Below are positions 28,741-37,761 of a stretch of 64,000 nt of DNA, piece after piece. Source of the stretch: Priestia taiwanensis. Lineage in GTDB: Bacteria > Bacillota > Bacilli > Bacillales > Bacillaceae_G. The notes under the pieces were generated by a model. That model worked only from the letters and a program-made list of their open reading frames with translations. It did no database searches and was not told the origin of the DNA. The translations under genes were made by a program, and so were the position numbers. The stretch's first letter is position 1. The number at the start of each line of letters is the position of its first letter. The stretch covers positions 2,061,160 to 2,125,159 of the forward strand of contig NZ_BMFK01000001.1 in NCBI RefSeq assembly GCF_014638355.1, written 5' to 3'.

Positions 28741-31014
28741 ATGGATATCGCACATTATAATAAACAGGAGATACGACTAGAAACAATGTCTCGAGATTCC
28801 TATCAAATTATCTATGAAGCTAGTCTTCGGGATGATGTAAGTTGCGTCCATTGCCATACCCCAGTTCGGTTTTATCTTGGGATTGAGCGCGCACCGTATT
28901 TCTATCATCCAAACAAAGACGCACATGCGGCATGTTCTCACCTCTCTGTTCCTGCCAAAAAAGAAAAAAAAGAAACAGAAGTTTCGTACAAAGAACAAAA
29001 TGGCTTCCGTATCCCAACAGGACGAGCAATTTCAGATACAAAAGAAGACACTGTTACATGGAAAGCGAAACAAACGGTTAAGAAGATTCCTGCTTTCATG
29101 GAAGAAATACACGAAGAGCAATATTCTCTTTCGGATGATACGAACTTTCCATTAGATAAGAAGCAATATAAAGCAGTCACAACAACAGAAGGGCCTCTCC
29201 TTATTCTTGCCGGGGCAGGAAGTGGGAAGACGCGTGTATTAACCGCACGCACAGCATATATGATTGCGAAGAAGGACATTCCAGCGAAGTCTATTATGCT
29301 TGTGACCTTCACAGCAAAGGCAGCTGCTGAAATGAAAGAGCGTATCAATCACTTCCCAATGTTAACGAGACAAGATGTACAAGACGTCGTAATTGGAACA
29401 TTTCATAGCTTATTTTACAAAATCATTTTGCATCATGATTCTGTACGCTGGGGTTCTTCTCGCTTACTGAAGTTCGAATGGCAACGAGATCGTATTATGA
29501 AAGAAATAGCAAGGGAAAAGGACTTAGATGAGAAAGAATTCGCCTTTGACGCAGCGATGCAGCAAATTAGTTATTGGAAGAATACACTTACGTCGCCTGA
29601 GTCAATTAAGCCAGCAGATGAGTGGGAAGAGACCGTTTCTTACTTATACAAACGATATGAAGAAGAGAAACAACAACACGGCTACTTTGACTTTGACGAT
29701 ATGCTGTATGGGTGCTATGAGTTACTAAAGAATAATCCTGATTTAGTTGCCCGTTATCAGCGTCGTTTCCACTATTTCTTAATCGATGAGTTCCAAGATA
29801 TTAATACCGTGCAATATGAAATTATTCGCCTATTATCAAGTCATACGAACAATTTATGTATCGTTGGTGATGATGATCAATCGATTTATGCATTCCGTGG
29901 TAGCGATCCAACGTTTATCCTTGAATTCGATCAGCATTATCCAGATGCAAAAATCATTACGCTAAGCGAAAATTACCGCTCTAGCCACCGTATTGTATCA
30001 GCAGCAAACAACGTCATTCGTCTTAATAAGAAGCGCCGTGCGAAGAAAATGAAAGCACAGTACGATAGCGACAAAACACCACTTTTCTTCTTCCCATATG
30101 ATGAAGAGGAAGAAGCAACGATGATTGTGCAAGATATAAAAGAACGCATCGAAAAGGGAGCAAATCCGTCTGATTTTGCGATTTTGTATCGCACGAATAC
30201 AGCTTCTCGTGCATTATTTGAACGGTTAACACAGTCGAGCCTTCCATTTATTATTGAACAAGACGCCGAATCTTTCTACGAACGCCGTATGATTAAGAGT
30301 TTACTTGCATTCCTTCGTCTTAGTGTCAATGATAATGATGAACAAGCACTGCAACACTTATTAGTATCCTTATTCTTAAAGCAATCGGCACTACAAGACG
30401 TTAAGGCACTCAGTATTTTAGAAGATTGTTCCTACATTGAAGCATTAGGAAAATTAACGAATGTACAGTCCTTCCAACAACGCAAATTGAAGAAACTTGT
30501 GCCTCTATTTAAAGGCTTACACAAACTTTCTCCTGCCGTTGCGATTGAGAAGATTGAGAAGGATATGGGGTTCTCTGATTTCGTGAAGAAGCGAGGAAAT
30601 GAAGGGAATGTCATGGATAAAGGTTCTGATGATATACGTGACTTCAAAGTAGTTGCACGAAAGTTCACAACCATTAAGCAACTGCTCGATCATGTTGATG
30701 ATATGATTGCGAAGAACAAAGAAATGAAGAAATTAAGCAAGCAATACAAACAAGCAATTTCCCTTTTAACTATTCATCGTTCAAAAGGTCTAGAATACAA
30801 ACACGTATACTTATTAAGTATGGTGGATGGCTCCCTTCCGCACGATTACGCCTTAGAATCATTGCGTAACGGAGACCATGCACCACTAGAAGAAGAACGA
30901 AGATTATGTTATGTGGCGATGACGCGTGCACAAGAAACACTATATATTTCAATCCCGCAAATGAGGCGTGGTAGAACGACTTACTCCTCCCGCTTCCTCC
31001 AGTCATTGCAGTAA
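28741..31014 (+). CDS. yjcD: UvrD/Rep-type DNA helicase YjcD with N-terminal zinc-finger-like module
   Basis: A 757-residue superfamily 1 3'-5' helicase. Residues about 1-70 hold a probable zinc site: C35-x2-C38, H56, C65. The helicase core begins near 140: Walker A AGAGSGKT (about 157-164), Walker B DEFQDIN, GDDDQSIYAFRGSD (motif III), ENYRSS (IV) and VAMTRAQ (VI). It matches B. subtilis YjcD in length and position. The N-terminal cysteine pattern closely resembles the one in CoiA encoded at 57364-58566. Role: probably DNA repair or recombination. No strong operon partner; a terminator follows. Confidence 0.93.
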   Translation: MDIAHYNKQEIRLETMSRDSYQIIYEASLRDDVSCVHCHTPVRFYLGIERAPYFYHPNKDAHAACSHLSVPAKKEKKETEVSYKEQNGFRIPTGRAISDTKEDTVTWKAKQTVKKIPAFMEEIHEEQYSLSDDTNFPLDKKQYKAVTTTEGPLLILAGAGSGKTRVLTARTAYMIAKKDIPAKSIMLVTFTAKAAAEMKERINHFPMLTRQDVQDVVIGTFHSLFYKIILHHDSVRWGSSRLLKFEWQRDRIMKEIAREKDLDEKEFAFDAAMQQISYWKNTLTSPESIKPADEWEETVSYLYKRYEEEKQQHGYFDFDDMLYGCYELLKNNPDLVARYQRRFHYFLIDEFQDINTVQYEIIRLLSSHTNNLCIVGDDDQSIYAFRGSDPTFILEFDQHYPDAKIITLSENYRSSHRIVSAANNVIRLNKKRRAKKMKAQYDSDKTPLFFFPYDEEEEATMIVQDIKERIEKGANPSDFAILYRTNTASRALFERLTQSSLPFIIEQDAESFYERRMIKSLLAFLRLSVNDNDEQALQHLLVSLFLKQSALQDVKALSILEDCSYIEALGKLTNVQSFQQRKLKKLVPLFKGLHKLSPAVAIEKIEKDMGFSDFVKKRGNEGNVMDKGSDDIRDFKVVARKFTTIKQLLDHVDDMIAKNKEMKKLSKQYKQAISLLTIHRSKGLEYKHVYLLSMVDGSLPHDYALESLRNGDHAPLEEERRLCYVAMTRAQETLYISIPQMRRGRTTYSSRFLQSLQ

Positions 31015-31071
31015 AATAAAAGGCATGCCTAACAGAAAGAATATCTAGATTCCGATATTCCGTATGGACAG

Positions 31072-31110
31072 TCTCCCTTCCTCTCCAGTTGAGGAGGGGA
31101 GTTTTTTTAT
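31072..31110 (+). terminator. Terminator of yjcD
   Basis: Stem CTCCCTTCCTC / GAGGAGGGGAG with one mismatch, followed by TTTTTTT. Confidence 0.85.
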
Positions 31111-31141
31111 ATAAAAACGAACAAATGAAAAAGAAGGCAGG

Positions 31142-31285
31142 CTACATTTGTCCTTCCTTTTTCGGCCCTACCTTTTTCGGTTTACTACAACCGCAATTCC
31201 CCTTTTTCGTTAAGTACGATTGTGGTTTTTGTAATGGTCGAACAGATTGAATAAATGCATGTTTTTCATACCCTGATTTCATCAT
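31142..31285 (-). CDS. Small basic Cys-containing protein (47 aa)
   Basis: A Lys-rich protein MMKSGYEKHAFIQSVRP ending KKGNCGCSKPKKVGPKKEG. ATG 31285 is chosen because AAAGGAGAC lies 7 nt upstream; the longer frame to 31354 has no site. It sits next to yjcA among spore genes, so it may be a small spore protein. No family recognised. Confidence 0.65.
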   Translation of the reverse strand: MMKSGYEKHAFIQSVRPLQKPQSYLTKKGNCGCSKPKKVGPKKEGQM

Positions 31286-31350
31286 GTATATCGTCTCCTT
31301 TCCAAATATACCTCTATCATATGAAAGTAACAGCTCGTTCGTTAACCATG

Positions 31351-31707
31351 TCAATCAACTAACTTTGACACAATTGCTTCAATAATAGCTGCTACTCCAG
31401 CAATTGCTAGTACAAGGATAAGCGGTGAGGCAATTGTTGGATAGAACCAATACAGACAAAATAAGAAAATCGTACACCATATTCCCGTGCACCAATAACA
31501 ACTAAGTAATTCCCCAAAGAATCCACGAATGGCACCTTCTTTCGGTTTCACATACGTCGTAACCGTGCCATCCTCCCCTTTTACTTCGACATCATCTAAA
31601 AACAAACTTCTGAACGGTTCGGTGATTTTGTCGAATACAATTAACCTTGTCAATCGAAATACTGCGAAAGCAAGCAACATAAACATATACCAGTTATGAA
31701 TAATCAT
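31351..31707 (-). CDS. yjcA: YjcA family sporulation membrane protein (DUF1360)
   Basis: The 118-residue protein has three hydrophobic segments and the family motif FRLTRLIVFD near the N-terminus, then ELLSCYWCTGIW with paired Cys. This is the DUF1360 family, like B. subtilis YjcA, a sporulation membrane protein of unknown function. ATG 31707 matches the YjcA start and has AAAGGAAGAG upstream. A CATATAGT sequence near 31732, with an upstream ATA, could be a sigma-E/K -10 element. Confidence 0.85.
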   Translation of the reverse strand: MIIHNWYMFMLLAFAVFRLTRLIVFDKITEPFRSLFLDDVEVKGEDGTVTTYVKPKEGAIRGFFGELLSCYWCTGIWCTIFLFCLYWFYPTIASPLILVLAIAGVAAIIEAIVSKLVD

Positions 31708-31930
31708 GTCGTACTCTTCCTTTCCCTCCACACTATATGTCACATACCCAAGATTTATCATATGTCCTACCAGATTTTTTGTTCCGAGTCCCGCCTTGTA
31801 CAAGCCCGTTCCTGCTTATCCACCCTTTTCTGGCCCAATTCCACAAATTGGGCCGTTGTGCAGTAACCGTTTGTGCCCCTTCTCAATATTCTATTAATGT
31901 AATCAAACTTCACGATAAGGAGTGAATTCA

Positions 31931-32464
31931 ATGGGATCAAGTCATAGTGGTTCTGGATCTTGTACTGGATCTGGTTCAAAAGGAAAATCATGTCATTCTT
32001 GTAACGGCTCTTGCGGATCAGGTAGCTGTGTATGCGACGTAGTATGTTTTATTAACGACTTACAAGACTGCGCAAACTCAAGCTGCTGTTCAAATGGGTG
32101 CGACCTTCCATTCTTAGGCGCAAATCCATCATTACCAATTGCTAACACTAGACCATTTACTTTATTAAATAAAAACGGTTGTCCATTCGAGGCATTCTTC
32201 TCGAACACTGGAGCTACAACAGGTTTAGCTCGCTCATTCATCTTCCGAGTAGAAAGCATCGACGGTTGCTGTGCAGTACTGCGCGTACTCGCAGTTGCAT
32301 TGAACGGCACGGTTCAAAATCCTAGCGAACCAGGAACAGCGCTCGGCGTATTCTTAAACAATCCAGCATCTACACTTGTTGGAACAAACACATGCATCAC
32401 AGTTGACTTATGCTGCTTCTGCGGTATCCAATGTTTACGTGATGTAGCACTACCTTGCATGTAA
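31931..32464 (+). CDS. ExsY/CotY/CotZ family exosporium or coat protein
   Basis: The 177-residue Cys-rich structural protein shares the family core: CDVVCFINDLQDCANSSCCSNG, LPFLGAN, NTRPFTLLNKNGCPFEAF, CCAVLRVLAV, then TCITVDLCCFCGIQCLRDV. ExsY and CotY form the exosporium basal layer by self-assembly and disulfide linking. This copy has an extra N-terminal Gly-Ser-Cys-rich segment of about 33 residues (GSSHSGSGSCTGSGSK...). AAGGAGTG precedes ATG 31931. It is a single gene divergent from yjcA, ending at a strong hairpin. Whether it is ExsY, CotY or CotZ cannot be told by eye. Confidence 0.9.
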   Translation: MGSSHSGSGSCTGSGSKGKSCHSCNGSCGSGSCVCDVVCFINDLQDCANSSCCSNGCDLPFLGANPSLPIANTRPFTLLNKNGCPFEAFFSNTGATTGLARSFIFRVESIDGCCAVLRVLAVALNGTVQNPSEPGTALGVFLNNPASTLVGTNTCITVDLCCFCGIQCLRDVALPCM

Positions 32465-32491
32465 TGCAAACGTAAAGCATAACAAACATTC

Positions 32492-32524
32492 GGTGGTAGA
32501 TGAATTTTCATCTACCACCCTTTT
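32492..32524 (+). terminator. Terminator between exosporium gene and cotO
   Basis: Perfect 13-bp stem GGTGGTAGATGAA / TTCATCTACCACC followed by TTTT; convergent with cotO. Confidence 0.85.
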
Positions 32525-33173
32525 ATGATTCGTGTGTGCCGATCATTTGAATAGATTGAATATCATCAAGGCGAAGCGAAATTGGTTCTAATCGTGTTGG
32601 GATTTTCAAATAGACAACGTTATCTTTCAACTGGGCGATATACCCGATATACCAATTCCTTCTTGTATTCACACGGCATTTCACTTTTGGGATATAATGT
32701 GGCCGAGCTAGTATAAACAATACTTTCTCTTCCATTGTCATGTCCTTAAATGCTTTTCTAGCAATTACCTCTTCATCTTCTACCTCTGCATCCTCTGTTT
32801 TAGCTACTTCTACTTCTTCCACTTCTTTTGTTTCAACCTCTTCCGTCACGCTCTTCATCGTCGGTTGTTCTATCACTTGCTCCTGTACAGGTACATCTTC
32901 TTGCAGCTCTTCTAACTCTTCATAAATAGAACGCTTTGTTACTTCTTCGAATAGATGTTGCTTCGATTCCACTACTTGCTTTTGTTCTTCAACATGCTTC
33001 TGCTCAACCTCTTGTTTATCCTCAATCGGTTGCACTACTTCTGTTTCTTGTGTAGGTTGCTTTACTTTCTTATTAGGACGTGAATAAAATGATTGCTGCA
33101 TATTTCGTGATACCTTCTGCACAGCTGGCTCTGTAATGTACACTAACGGGCGATTATTTCCCTTTTTATTCAT
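32523..33173 (-). CDS. cotO: Spore coat / exosporium assembly protein CotO
   Basis: The 216-residue protein has an N-terminal basic segment (NRPLVYITEPAVQK), a long highly acidic, Gln/Glu/Val-rich low-complexity centre (about 40-135), and a conserved C-terminal CotO region (KVLFILARPHYIPKVKC ... LRLDDIQSIQM). CotO is a late morphogenetic protein needed for coat encasement and exosporium attachment. Its ATG overlaps the stop of a 64-codon gene by 8 bp, so translation is coupled. Confidence 0.88.
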   Translation of the reverse strand: MNKKGNNRPLVYITEPAVQKVSRNMQQSFYSRPNKKVKQPTQETEVVQPIEDKQEVEQKHVEEQKQVVESKQHLFEEVTKRSIYEELEELQEDVPVQEQVIEQPTMKSVTEEVETKEVEEVEVAKTEDAEVEDEEVIARKAFKDMTMEEKVLFILARPHYIPKVKCRVNTRRNWYIGYIAQLKDNVVYLKIPTRLEPISLRLDDIQSIQMIGTHES

Positions 33174-33360
33174 ACACTATTTCCTCCTTAGCCTCACTAC
33201 GGTAACTACCGTTTCTCTTCTTTCTCAACATCTCCATTCGTCTTGGCAACGAAATAACTACCTGATTAGACATATATTCGCTACGTGTAACATGGCTTGC
33301 CATCGTTTGCACATAGGTGAGCTTAGGCATGTCAGTAACACCTGTTACTACCATATTCAC
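33166..33360 (-). CDS. Small hypothetical protein (64 aa) coupled to cotO
   Basis: The basic protein VNMVVTGVTDMPKLTYVQT... ends SYRSEAKEEIVYE. The start is GTG 33360 with GGAGTG 8 nt upstream. Its stop overlaps the cotO ATG, a classical coupling arrangement, and supports a real gene. A spore role is inferred from the operon only. Confidence 0.7.
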   Translation of the reverse strand: MNMVVTGVTDMPKLTYVQTMASHVTRSEYMSNQVVISLPRRMEMLRKKRNGSYRSEAKEEIVYE

Positions 33361-33420
33361 AAAGCTTTCACTCCATTACAGATTTTCATAATTTCATATG
33401 GACGAATGAACCTGTATATG

Positions 33421-34389
33421 TTATCTCTTTAATTTCTTCCACCACGTTACGTTTGTTCGATACCATTCAATTGTTTCATCAAGCCCTTCTTCAAAAGAAT
33501 AGAAAGGTTTCCATCCCAGCTCACGTTGTAGCTTGCTAGAGTCGATTGCATAACGTCTATCATGACCAAGTCGATCCGCTACGAATGTAATTTCACTCTT
33601 AGCCGGTTGCATTTTTTGAAGAAGTAATGCTGCTATCTCACTATTCGTCCGCTCATTATTCCCACCGATGTTGTATACTTCTCCCTTTTCCCCTTGATGC
33701 AAAACAACATCAATTGCTCGGTTATGGTCTTCAACGTGAAGCCAATCTCGAATATTTTTACCATCTCCGTAAATAGGCAGATCTTTCTCTTCTATTATGT
33801 TAGTAATAAGGAGCGGCAGTAGTTTTTCAGGATATTGATAAGGGCCATAATTGTTTGAACAACGTGTGATGCACGCATTCAATCCATATGTCTCTACGTA
33901 CGAACGAACCGCTAAATCAGAACCCGCTTTACTTGCAGAATACGGACTATTCGGGGCTAGTGGTGTACTCTCTAAAAATAATCCCGTACTACCAAGTGTT
34001 CCGTACACCTCATCCGTGGACACATGAACGAATTTCTCAATTCCATGTTCATATGCTCCTTCTAACAACACGCTTGTACCGACGACATTTGTATCGAAGA
34101 AAATACTCGGTTCTGTAATACTCCTGTCCACATGTGACTCTGCCGCAAAGTGAACGATATGCGTAACCTTATGTTCTTTCAATACATGACGGAATAACGC
34201 GCTATTTCGAATATCACCGTGAACAAATGTATAATTTGGCTTTGCTACTAGCTCCTTCACGTTATCTACATTCCCACAATATGTTAATCCATCATAATTA
34301 ATAAAGTGATACGTTGGATATTTCGTTGTCATATAGTGAAGAAAGTTGCTACCAATAAATCCTGCCCCACCTGTTACTAAAATTCTCAT
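33421..34389 (-). CDS. rfbB: dTDP-glucose 4,6-dehydratase
   Basis: Converts dTDP-glucose to dTDP-4-keto-6-deoxyglucose. The 322-residue SDR enzyme has the NAD-binding GGAGFIGSNF at the N-terminus, active-site STDEVYG (Asp-Glu acid/base pair), and Y-x3-K in YSASKAGSD. It overlaps rfbC by 4 bp (ATGA). It is the first committed step for the spore-surface sugar made by this cluster. rfbA, which supplies dTDP-glucose, is not in the window. Confidence 0.93.
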   Translation of the reverse strand: MRILVTGGAGFIGSNFLHYMTTKYPTYHFINYDGLTYCGNVDNVKELVAKPNYTFVHGDIRNSALFRHVLKEHKVTHIVHFAAESHVDRSITEPSIFFDTNVVGTSVLLEGAYEHGIEKFVHVSTDEVYGTLGSTGLFLESTPLAPNSPYSASKAGSDLAVRSYVETYGLNACITRCSNNYGPYQYPEKLLPLLITNIIEEKDLPIYGDGKNIRDWLHVEDHNRAIDVVLHQGEKGEVYNIGGNNERTNSEIAALLLQKMQPAKSEITFVADRLGHDRRYAIDSSKLQRELGWKPFYSFEEGLDETIEWYRTNVTWWKKLKR

Positions 34390-34952
34390 TTTGCTCCATC
34401 CCCATCGTTAAAATTAGCATCTGTATGCGCCGACAAAGGTAACTGTTGGTCCTTTGCTGATAAGATTGGCACGCTTACTGGCCATGAGATTTGCAAATCT
34501 TTGTCATTCCAATAGATCCCACTATCATGCTCTTTCGAATAATATTCATCCACTTTGTACATGACGATTGTATTTGGCACTAATGTACAAAATCCATGTG
34601 CAAATCCTCGTGGCACAAATAACTGACGGTGATTATGTTCACTTAATACATATCCTTGCCACCGCTTAAATGTTGGTGATTCATGACGAAGATCTACAAT
34701 CACATCATATATTGCACCAGCTAGGACACTGACTAGCTTCGCCTGCGCTTTCGGTTCTCGTTGAAAATGCAATCCACGAAGTGTTCCTGCCTCCTTCGAA
34801 AACGAGACATTATCTTGAACGAACGTACATGTAATACCAACCTTTCGAATCGTCTGTTCATTGTACTGTTCTTTGAAAAAACCACGGTGGTCACTATGAA
34901 CGGTCGGATCGATTAACTTTACATCATCAAATAACGTGTGGTTCACCTTCAT
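34386..34952 (-). CDS. rfbC: dTDP-4-dehydrorhamnose 3,5-epimerase
   Basis: The 188-residue RmlC/SpsL-type cupin epimerises dTDP-4-keto-6-deoxyglucose at C3 and C5. Conserved residues are present: HSDHRGFFKE, VQDNVSFSK, TLRGLHFQ (active-site His), DLR and YKVDEYYS (active-site Tyr). ATG 34952 has AAAGGAGTG upstream and gives the usual family length; an earlier ATG at 34988 adds 12 poor residues. It is followed by rfbB in the same operon. If RmlC acts, the amino sugar of the cluster would be of the L series. Confidence 0.92.
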   Translation of the reverse strand: MKVNHTLFDDVKLIDPTVHSDHRGFFKEQYNEQTIRKVGITCTFVQDNVSFSKEAGTLRGLHFQREPKAQAKLVSVLAGAIYDVIVDLRHESPTFKRWQGYVLSEHNHRQLFVPRGFAHGFCTLVPNTIVMYKVDEYYSKEHDSGIYWNDKDLQISWPVSVPILSAKDQQLPLSAHTDANFNDGDGAK

Positions 34953-35074
34953 GCCTATCTCACTCCTTTCTCCTCCGCTCTCATCCATGATTTAGACTTT
35001 ATTATTCATATGTATAGAAAGAGATAGTTGCTACATGCCCAAAGAGGAGAGAGGGAATATTTTTCCGCTTTTGC

Positions 35075-35989
35075 CTAGTAGGCAACCTCGTTATACTCCA
35101 TTTGAATTGCTTCTATCACACCTTTATACGTCTCGTTATCTATTAATCCATGCTCTTCTCCAATGTAGCAAGCATACTCTAATACTTTCAAAAGTGCCTT
35201 TTTATACTGACCATCCCCCTGCAAAAAACCACACCGATAACTAGCCGTCACCTCGTGCGCATAGTCTTCTAAGCCTTTCAATAAAATGGGTTGTCTCTTT
35301 GATTGTTGTCCTTGATGTAGACGAAAATAACTTAGCGTATCTGCAATATACACCGCTTTTCCTTGGCGTAATAGATGTAACCACATTGCTTTATCCACGT
35401 TACATCCGTACTCTCTCCCTTCATATGTTCCAAATGGTACATGTAAATCTCGCTTCCGAAATAAAGCGGTTGTCGGTTCTCCAATAATATTATGATTGTA
35501 CATTAACAAATAATTTCCGAGTTCAATTCCGTCAACAATCGTATCTTCCTCATAATGCTTCTTGACCGTCGATGTCATTAAACGATGCATCCCACTCCCA
35601 AAGAAACATTGTCTATGAGAGGTAACGAGCTTCACCTCTTTATCCTCTAGGAAGAACGCCATCATTCGCTCTATTTTCGTCGGTGCAAACAAGTCATCAT
35701 CCATTAAATAATTCACACATTCACCAGTTGCTTCTTCCAGCAAAAATTGATTATTCCGAAGCCCCCCAAGCGTCTTCGGTTGCTTCTTATAACGAATGTG
35801 CGGATAATACGGTGCATAATACTCACGAATGAGCCTCTCCGTCTCATCATTTGTACTATCATCACTAATAACAATCTCAGTATGTGGGTACGTCTGATCT
35901 ATTGCCGATTCCAACGCCTCTTGCAATAGTGCCGGACGATTGTACGTCGGGATTAAAATACTAACAAGCGGCAAACCACTCTCCTTCAT
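35075..35989 (-). CDS. GT2 family glycosyltransferase (SpsA-like)
   Basis: The 304-residue protein has a GT-A fold: LPLVSILIPTYNRPALLQEA (nucleotide binding) near residue 8, ISDDSTNDETE, and the metal-binding triad in NYLMDDDLF (about 100). It closely resembles each half of the double glycosyltransferase at 38686-40575. ATG 35989 follows AAGAGGTG; the frame extends to 36034 without a site. No membrane segment. Probably transfers a deoxy sugar to spore-surface glycan. Confidence 0.9.
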   Translation of the reverse strand: MKESGLPLVSILIPTYNRPALLQEALESAIDQTYPHTEIVISDDSTNDETERLIREYYAPYYPHIRYKKQPKTLGGLRNNQFLLEEATGECVNYLMDDDLFAPTKIERMMAFFLEDKEVKLVTSHRQCFFGSGMHRLMTSTVKKHYEEDTIVDGIELGNYLLMYNHNIIGEPTTALFRKRDLHVPFGTYEGREYGCNVDKAMWLHLLRQGKAVYIADTLSYFRLHQGQQSKRQPILLKGLEDYAHEVTASYRCGFLQGDGQYKKALLKVLEYACYIGEEHGLIDNETYKGVIEAIQMEYNEVAY

Positions 35990-36010
35990 TTCTGCACCTC
36001 TTTTCCACCT

Positions 36011-36048
36011 ATAAAAAGAAAGATACGGATGCAAAAATCCCCGTATCT
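36011..36048 (-). terminator. Terminator of aminotransferase-acetyltransferase unit
   Basis: Stem AGATACGG / CCGTATCT around a 12-nt loop, with a T-rich tract on the minus strand just after the acetyltransferase stop. Confidence 0.7.
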
Positions 36049-36049
36049 A

Positions 36050-36607
36050 TTACGCTTCCTTACCACCAGTCGTCACATCCGCTAAGAACGCTTCGTTCCA
36101 CTCGTAGAATCGCTCTATATTCAATTCAATTAACACAAGATCATCCTTTTTCCCCGTAAAATCAAAACCGATTGTCGGCACAACTTTCAGCGGTACAGCA
36201 TTAAATTCCAGTATTTCCCCGTACAACGTCTTCATGCCAAGCACTTGAATACCATAATGACAAAGCATTGTCATCGCTTTTTTGTAGTAGTTATTGCCCC
36301 GTCCTTCCTTCCCAATCATTCCTCTGCCTAATTCACCAAAGTTACGCCCCATATCTACGTTACAAAGTGCCAATGTTCCAACTCGACGATTATCATTATT
36401 CTTCTCTTCAATGACAAACATAATATCTGTTGTACTCTGCTCATAAGATAGAAACCACTTCCGCTGTTGTTCTTCCGTGATAATTGCTTGGTTAATAAAA
36501 TACTTCCGAATATCATCATGATTACGTAATTGACGAATAAATTCCAAGTCCTCCACTTCAATTTCTCGGAGCCTAATCTCACTATTCTCCACAATGTGTC
36601 GAATCAT
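36050..36607 (-). CDS. GNAT family acetyltransferase, SpsD-like
   Basis: The 185-residue protein has the RimJ-like GNAT pattern: IRLREIEVEDLEFIRQLRN, then GTLALCNVDMG and GRGMIGKEGRGNNYYKKA for acetyl-CoA. It resembles sugar N-acetyltransferases of the SpsD type. ATG 36607 has AAGGGGGAG upstream and lies 10 bp after the aminotransferase stop. The pair is expected to install and then acylate an amino group on a dTDP-sugar. Confidence 0.85.
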   Translation of the reverse strand: MIRHIVENSEIRLREIEVEDLEFIRQLRNHDDIRKYFINQAIITEEQQRKWFLSYEQSTTDIMFVIEEKNNDNRRVGTLALCNVDMGRNFGELGRGMIGKEGRGNNYYKKAMTMLCHYGIQVLGMKTLYGEILEFNAVPLKVVPTIGFDFTGKKDDLVLIELNIERFYEWNEAFLADVTTGGKEA

Positions 36608-36617
36608 TCTCTCCCCC

Positions 36618-37742
36618 TTATTTCGCATATGTGATAACTTGCTCACAAATATAAGTAACATCCGCTTTTGTCATTTGTAAATGCATTGGCAACGACATTA
36701 ATTGCTCACTGCATCGATGCGCGTTCGGACACGTCCCTCTCCCATCACTATACATTCGATATGCTGTATTATCTTGATAATGCACTCCTGGATAAATACC
36801 AACTTGGTTGAGCGCTAGCAATAACTCATCTCGATTATTCACAAGAATCATATACAAGTGCCTCGATGATTCACAATTTGATGGAATATCTACAGTATGA
36901 ATCTTACTAGCTGCTAATCCCTCATCATACCAATTCGCTAGTTGGCGACGATATGCGTTATCACGGTCTAAATACTTTAGCTGTACTAAACCAATGCCTG
37001 CCATAATAGAATTACCGTGATACTTAAAACCAACATGCTCCACATCATATTTCCACTTATAGGATCCTTTCGTATCTGTCCGAGAAAATGTATCTTTGTT
37101 AATGCCTAACCATGTTAATTTACGGCATAGTTCATCGTCTTCTTTGTCACGGAAACAAACCATACCACCGTCCGCCATTGGCAAGTTCTTCACCGCATGA
37201 AATGAATACACAACAACATCTGCTTCTTTTCCAGGTATTTCTCCTTTAAAGCGTGTCCCTGCCATATGCGCTGCATCAAGAATTAGTGCTAAATCATATT
37301 TTTGACATAGTGCCACAACTTCTTCATATTTCCCAACGCTACCACCAATTCCGACGTACATAATCGCTTTTGTACGTGGCGTAATTTTTCGTTCAATATC
37401 AGCTGGATCAAGACATAAATATTCATCTACATCCGCGAAAACTACTTTCATCTTTTCATACAAAATTGCATGATTCGTCGATATGAATGTGAGTGGCGTC
37501 GAAATAATTTCATCCTCATCCGTCCAGTTATATTTCATCTTCAACTGCTTTACCGCTAAATGTAAACCAGCCGTCGCCGAATGAACGAAATGTGCATATG
37601 GATGTCCCGTATACGCACTCCATGCTTTCTCAAATTCAATTGTCTTATATCCGATACCAGTCCAACCACTTTCCAAACATTCGCGTATTTCATTCAAACA
37701 TTCTTCTACTTGAAACGTCGGCATAAACAATTGAATGCTCAT
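36618..37742 (-). CDS. DegT/DnrJ/EryC1/StrS sugar aminotransferase, SpsC-like
   Basis: The 374-residue PLP enzyme has the family features: SATAGLHLAVK (cofactor phosphate), LDAAHMAGTRFKG (Asp for pyridine nitrogen) and SFHAVKNLPMADGG with the Schiff-base Lys. It transfers an amino group from glutamate to a keto sugar, most likely the product of RfbB or RfbB-RfbC. The acetyltransferase follows 10 bp later and a glycosyltransferase gene precedes it by 19 bp. Confidence 0.9.
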   Translation of the reverse strand: MSIQLFMPTFQVEECLNEIRECLESGWTGIGYKTIEFEKAWSAYTGHPYAHFVHSATAGLHLAVKQLKMKYNWTDEDEIISTPLTFISTNHAILYEKMKVVFADVDEYLCLDPADIERKITPRTKAIMYVGIGGSVGKYEEVVALCQKYDLALILDAAHMAGTRFKGEIPGKEADVVVYSFHAVKNLPMADGGMVCFRDKEDDELCRKLTWLGINKDTFSRTDTKGSYKWKYDVEHVGFKYHGNSIMAGIGLVQLKYLDRDNAYRRQLANWYDEGLAASKIHTVDIPSNCESSRHLYMILVNNRDELLLALNQVGIYPGVHYQDNTAYRMYSDGRGTCPNAHRCSEQLMSLPMHLQMTKADVTYICEQVITYAK

Positions 37743-37761
37743 CGCAACACCTCTCGTTCTG

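Noticed and set aside
33888-34118. Plus-strand frame inside rfbB
   Set aside because: Shadow of rfbB; no ribosome site or domain.
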